This document shows positions 61,167-64,000 of a DNA stretch of 64,000 nucleotides, in pieces. The notes under the pieces are model-generated. The model was not told the DNA's origin and made no database searches. It saw nothing but the letters and a program-made list of their open reading frames with translations. Each line of letters begins with the position of its first letter. Positions within the stretch are counted from its first letter, which is position 1. The translations under genes and the position numbers were made by a program. The DNA is from Pseudomonas sp. GD04019 (GTDB taxonomy: Bacteria; Pseudomonadota; Gammaproteobacteria; Pseudomonadales; Pseudomonadaceae): the NCBI RefSeq assembly GCF_029837695.1, contig NZ_JAOEEA010000002.1:62001-126000 (forward strand), given 5' to 3'.

Positions 61167-61901
61167 CTATTCGGCCAGGAAAAGGCAGGTCAGGTAACGG
61201 TTGCTGAAGCCGTAGCGCAGCATCGCCGCCAGGCGGGAAAACAGGTAGGTGGGGTGCCGCCGGTAGTAATCCAGCACCGCGTTGCCCACGCCCTCGGAGC
61301 GGTGCTGCTTGGCGTGGTCGGGGCGACGGGAGAACAGGCCGCGGAACTGCCACCACTGGATCTGCTCCAGGTGCTGGGCATGCGGGTGCAGGCGATGGTG
61401 GCGGAACAGGGCGAGGAAGGAACGGCGACTGAAGTCGTGCAGGTGATGCGGATTGCCGTCCAGGGTCGGGGTGATCGGCACCGAGGCGATCACCCGGCCG
61501 CCGGCGGCCAGTAGCCGCGCGTAGTTGGCGATCAGGCGCGGCGGGTGCGGCAGGTGCTCGATGGTCTCCAGGCTGACGATGCTGTCGAAGCCGGGCTCGG
61601 CCGCGAAGCGCTCGGCGTCGGCGCAAACGTAGCGCAGGTTGGGCAGGCGGTAGTGGCGCTGGGCGTAGGCGATGGCCTCGGGGTCGATGTCCACGCCGGT
61701 TACCTGCTTGTCCGGGTGCCGTTCGGCCAGCAGGGCGGTGCCGTACCCGCAGCCGCAGGCCATGTCCAGCACGCGGTCGCCGCTCAGATGCCGGGCGGCG
61801 AACTCGTAGCGCTCCAGGTGGATGCGCAAGGTGGTCTGGTCGCTGGGGTTTTCCGGGTCGAGGTCAGGCGGGTAGATCCGCTCGATGCTGTGCGTGCTCA
61901 T
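61167..61901 (-). CDS. SAM-dependent methyltransferase
   Basis: This 244-residue class I methyltransferase has motif I RVLDMACGCGYGTALLAE, the acidic end of strand 2 in VTGVDIDPEAIAYA, and SLETIEHLPHPPRLIANYAR at motif II. The C-terminal part (DHAKQHRSEGVGNAVLDYYR, LFSRLAAMLRYGFS) is less usual. Substrate unknown; it lies next to a YbhN-like membrane gene with an 18-base gap, same strand. Confidence 0.88.
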   Translation of the reverse strand: MSTHSIERIYPPDLDPENPSDQTTLRIHLERYEFAARHLSGDRVLDMACGCGYGTALLAERHPDKQVTGVDIDPEAIAYAQRHYRLPNLRYVCADAERFAAEPGFDSIVSLETIEHLPHPPRLIANYARLLAAGGRVIASVPITPTLDGNPHHLHDFSRRSFLALFRHHRLHPHAQHLEQIQWWQFRGLFSRRPDHAKQHRSEGVGNAVLDYYRRHPTYLFSRLAAMLRYGFSNRYLTCLFLAE

Positions 61902-61919
61902 GCCTCGCCCCTGTTCTCG

Positions 61920-62861
61920 TCAATCGCGCCGCTGGCGCCTCTGATTCCACTGGTTCCACTCGAAGCCGAGCACCACCAGCACCGACAGGGCGAACGGCAG
62001 CAGCAGATAGAACACGCGGAACACGATCAGCGCGGCCAGCACGTCGGCGGTCGGCAGCTCCGGCATGGCGGCGAGGAAGGTCACTTCCAGCACGCCCAGG
62101 CCGCCGGGGGCGTGGGACAGCAGCGCCAGGGAGAAGGAGGCGAGGAACACGCCGAGTACCACCAGATAGCCCGGGTTGCCCTCTGTCGGCAGGGCGAAAT
62201 AGATGATCGCCGCCGCGCAGGCCAGCTCCAGTGGTCCGGCCAGTAGCTGTCGGCCGACTATGCCCAGGCGCGGGTATTCGACATGCAGCTTGCCCCACTT
62301 CCATGGCTTGAAATGGCGCCAGGAGCCCAGCACGTAGAGCGCCACCAGGCCGAGTAGGAACAGGCCGATGGCCACCGAGAGCCAGGGGCCGACATCCGCG
62401 ACACGCTTGATCAGATCGGGCTGGCAGACCAGCACGGCGCCGCCGGAGAGCAGCACGCCGAGGGCGAAGGTGAAGGAGCAGAACACGATCAGCACGCCGA
62501 TTTCCGACGGCACCAGGCCCTTGCTGGTGTAGGCCCGATAACGCACCACGGCGCCGGAGAACACCGAGGCGCCGATGTTGTGGGCCAGGGCGTAGGTGGT
62601 GAAGGAACAGAGGGTGATGAACCACCAGGAAATCTTCTTGCCCAGGTGGGCAATGGCGATGCGGTCGTACCAGGCCAGCGCGACATAGGCGCCGAGGGTG
62701 GCGCCGGCAGCCATCAGCCAGTTGTGCACGGCGATGGCATTGAGGCTGTCCTGCAGCTCGTTCAGGGAGATCGTGCGGATCTCCTTGTAGAGCAGGTAGC
62801 AGGAAAATACGACTGCGGCCAAACCTATGACGGTCCAGATCCAGTCGCTTCTTTTCATCAT
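61920..62861 (-). CDS. YbhN / UPF0104 family membrane protein (MprF flippase-domain type)
   Basis: This 313-residue protein has about eight helices (WIWTVIGLAAVVFSCYLLY; WFITLCSFTTYALAHNIG; LIVFCSFTFALGVLLSGGAV; LSVAIGLFLLGLVALYVL; LAACAAAI-type segment; VLGVFLASFSLALLSHAPGG; LIVFRVFYLLLPFALSVLVV) with the family motif SHAPGGLGVLE. Relatives of the MprF flippase/lysyl-PG synthase membrane domain move lipids. ATG 62861 with GGGGAG 9 bases upstream; ATG 62858 is possible. Confidence 0.9.
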   Translation of the reverse strand: MMKRSDWIWTVIGLAAVVFSCYLLYKEIRTISLNELQDSLNAIAVHNWLMAAGATLGAYVALAWYDRIAIAHLGKKISWWFITLCSFTTYALAHNIGASVFSGAVVRYRAYTSKGLVPSEIGVLIVFCSFTFALGVLLSGGAVLVCQPDLIKRVADVGPWLSVAIGLFLLGLVALYVLGSWRHFKPWKWGKLHVEYPRLGIVGRQLLAGPLELACAAAIIYFALPTEGNPGYLVVLGVFLASFSLALLSHAPGGLGVLEVTFLAAMPELPTADVLAALIVFRVFYLLLPFALSVLVVLGFEWNQWNQRRQRRD

Positions 62862-63349
62862 CGACGATGGCTCCCCGTCTCTATCTGAAGGCAATCCGTT
62901 GGCCACTGGGCGCATCCGCAGTATGGCAGGCGGGCGGTGCGCAAATCGGCGTGCAGTATCCCGAAGGCGGCGGCCGGGCTCAAGCCATGCGTACTCGGCG
63001 GGCGTTACCGGCTGTTACAAGACGAACCGGCTGGATCTGCCGCTGGGACGCTGGCTGCGCAGGTGTTGGGGTGTCAAAAATATAAAACTGTGACTGCGGA
63101 TTACTCTAGGGAAAATCGCGATTTCTCATGCTCTTATCAGATTCAACAGGCGAGTTTGCAAAACGAATGTGCAGGTATTTCGTCATTTTCGTTTGACATA
63201 TTTTACGTTTTTGCGAGACTGCGCGGCCGTGCCATCAGGCCGCTCGAACGAGCCTGGCGGACATAACAAAAACCTGTGGTCCGCCGTCCCCAGCCCCCCC
63301 ACCTTGCGGGGCAGCATGTGGCGGGCCGATGCCTCTGGAAACGGGAAAC
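62862..63349. other. Gene-poor stretch of 488 bases, partly AT-rich
   Basis: No convincing gene was found here. Short frames exist (for example around 62867-63085) but have no ribosome site, family likeness or codon bias. Bases 63085-63210 are AT-rich with a TTGACA at 63193 that lacks a good -10 box. A hairpin gcggcc / ggccgc lies at about 63225-63241. The stretch probably holds the regulatory region of both flanking, divergent genes. Confidence 0.6.
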
Positions 63350-64000
63350 ATGCTGATCTGGTTCGTTGCGCTGTACCTGCTGGTCACCGTCGGTATCGGC
63401 TTCTATGCCGCCACCCGGGTCAAGAACTCCAAGGATTTCGCTGCAGGTGGACGCAGCATGGGCTTCCCCATCGTCGCGGCCATGGTGTTCGCCACCTGGT
63501 TCGGCTCGGAGGCCGTACTGGGCATTCCCGCCACCTTCATCGAAGAAGGCTTCGCCGGGATCATCGAAGACCCGTTCGGCTCCTTCGGCTGCCTGATGCT
63601 GGTCGGCCTGATCATCGCCCGCCCGCTGTACCGCATGAACCTGCTGACCATCGGCGACTACTTCAAGAAGCGCTACGGCAGCAACGTCGAGCTGATTCTC
63701 AGCCTGGTGATCATCGCCTCCTACCTGGGCTGGATCGCCGCCCAGCTGACCGCCCTCGGCGTGGTGTTCAACGTGCTTTCCGACGGCTCCATCAGCACCA
63801 CCCAGGGCATGCTGATCGGCACCGTGATCGTGCTGCTGTACACCCTGTTCGGCGGCATGTGGTCGGTGGCGCTGACCGACTTCTTCCAGATGCTGATCAT
63901 CGTCGTCGGCCTGGTCTACCTGACCTGGCTGATCGGTGACATGGCCGGCGGTGCCGACAAGGTCATCACCCAGGCGGCCAGCGAAGGCAAGTTCACCTTC
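63350..64000 (+). CDS. Sodium:solute symporter (SSS) family protein, N-terminal part
   Basis: Open to the right edge; 217 codons are visible. It begins MLIWFVALYLLVTVGIGFYA and has RVKNSKDFAAGGRSMGFPIV, the SSS signature, then FATWFGSEAVLGIPATFIEE, TIGDYFKKRYG and VLLYTLFGGMWSVALTDFFQ. This is the sodium-coupled uptake fold of SLC5 type; the substrate cannot be told. The ATG at 63350 is the first start of the family region; an upstream GGAAACGGGAAA is a weak ribosome site. Confidence 0.93.
   Translation, partial: MLIWFVALYLLVTVGIGFYAATRVKNSKDFAAGGRSMGFPIVAAMVFATWFGSEAVLGIPATFIEEGFAGIIEDPFGSFGCLMLVGLIIARPLYRMNLLTIGDYFKKRYGSNVELILSLVIIASYLGWIAAQLTALGVVFNVLSDGSISTTQGMLIGTVIVLLYTLFGGMWSVALTDFFQMLIIVVGLVYLTWLIGDMAGGADKVITQAASEGKFTF

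Noticed and set aside
62867..63085. Short plus-strand frame of 72 codons before the symporter
   Set aside because: No ribosome site, no family likeness, and it overlaps several equally open frames.
63193..63221. TTGACA as -35 of the symporter promoter
   Set aside because: No acceptable -10 box lies 15-19 bases downstream.

Overview
The window is a chromosomal segment of a Pseudomonas (gammaproteobacterium), read from gene content, high GC and codon use in most genes, and gene orders I recall from Pseudomonas aeruginosa: ispH / minor pilins / thiO / pilRS / bamD / rluD / clpB; ndh to pilD; pilDCB - pilA - tRNA - nadC - ampDE; and desB-desC-desT-ureEFG. No plasmid, phage, IS element or CRISPR array was seen. 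About 60 protein genes and four tRNA genes (one doubtful) are listed. All coordinates and motif positions were worked out by eye.

Layout. 1-9.6 kb: end of ispH, a divergent fimT-like pilin gene, then the type IV pilus (T4P) minor-pilin operon fimU-pilV-pilW-pilX-pilY1-pilE with thiO behind it. 9.6-14 kb: pilR, pilS, a small zinc-ribbon protein and bamD on the minus strand. 14-21.2 kb: rluD-pgeF-clpB (sigma-32-type promoter), then a PilZ-domain gene with a DUF1631 gene. 21.4-21.7 kb: tRNA-Asn, tRNA-Pro, tRNA-Lys. 21.8-26 kb: ndh, small conserved genes, a frameshifted MOSC gene, a GNAT and a solitary CbiM-like protein. 26-30.6 kb: yacG-coaE-pilD-pilC-pilB. 30.6-34.4 kb: the pilA locus. 34.4-42.5 kb: nadC, a second DUF1631 gene, ampDE, a ROK kinase and a chemoreceptor. 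42.5-54.8 kb: tatD, asmA-like, rhlE-like, a REC/CheC + PAS pair, a periplasmic binding protein + diguanylate cyclase pair, mscS, TPR, LOG and another binding protein. 54.9-60.5 kb: hupE-ureG-ureF-ureE and the DesT/DesCB system. 60.5-64 kb: a secreted tandem-repeat protein, a methyltransferase, a YbhN-like membrane protein and the start of a sodium:solute symporter.

The standout is the pilA locus. Behind a good sigma-54 promoter, in the position of pilA, lies a pilin of only 58 residues (52 mature) with a complete N-terminal pilin helix and almost no globular domain. It is followed 21 bases later by a separate Sec-secreted 141-residue protein with six cysteines. This is the two-gene PilA-N/PilA-C (short pilin plus partner) arrangement known from Geobacter, here in a Pseudomonas pilA slot. 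Next comes a three-gene ABC-2 exporter operon (permease, membrane-anchored protein, ATPase) whose position recalls Myxococcus pilGHI. A mismatch-rich tRNA-Met-like gene closes the cassette before nadC. The core machinery (pilBCD, pilRS, minor pilins, PilY1) stays Pseudomonas-like in order, but PilY1 is unusually long with a PA14-like insert, and the pilus genes look more AT-rich than their neighbours. Together this suggests that the fibre subunit and some surface parts were replaced as modules while the core was kept.

Other items worth following: the SBP-diguanylate cyclase pair (NspS/MbaA-like logic), two DUF1631 paralogues with PilZ-type context, the REC-CheC/PAS pair, and the 27-residue-repeat secreted protein.
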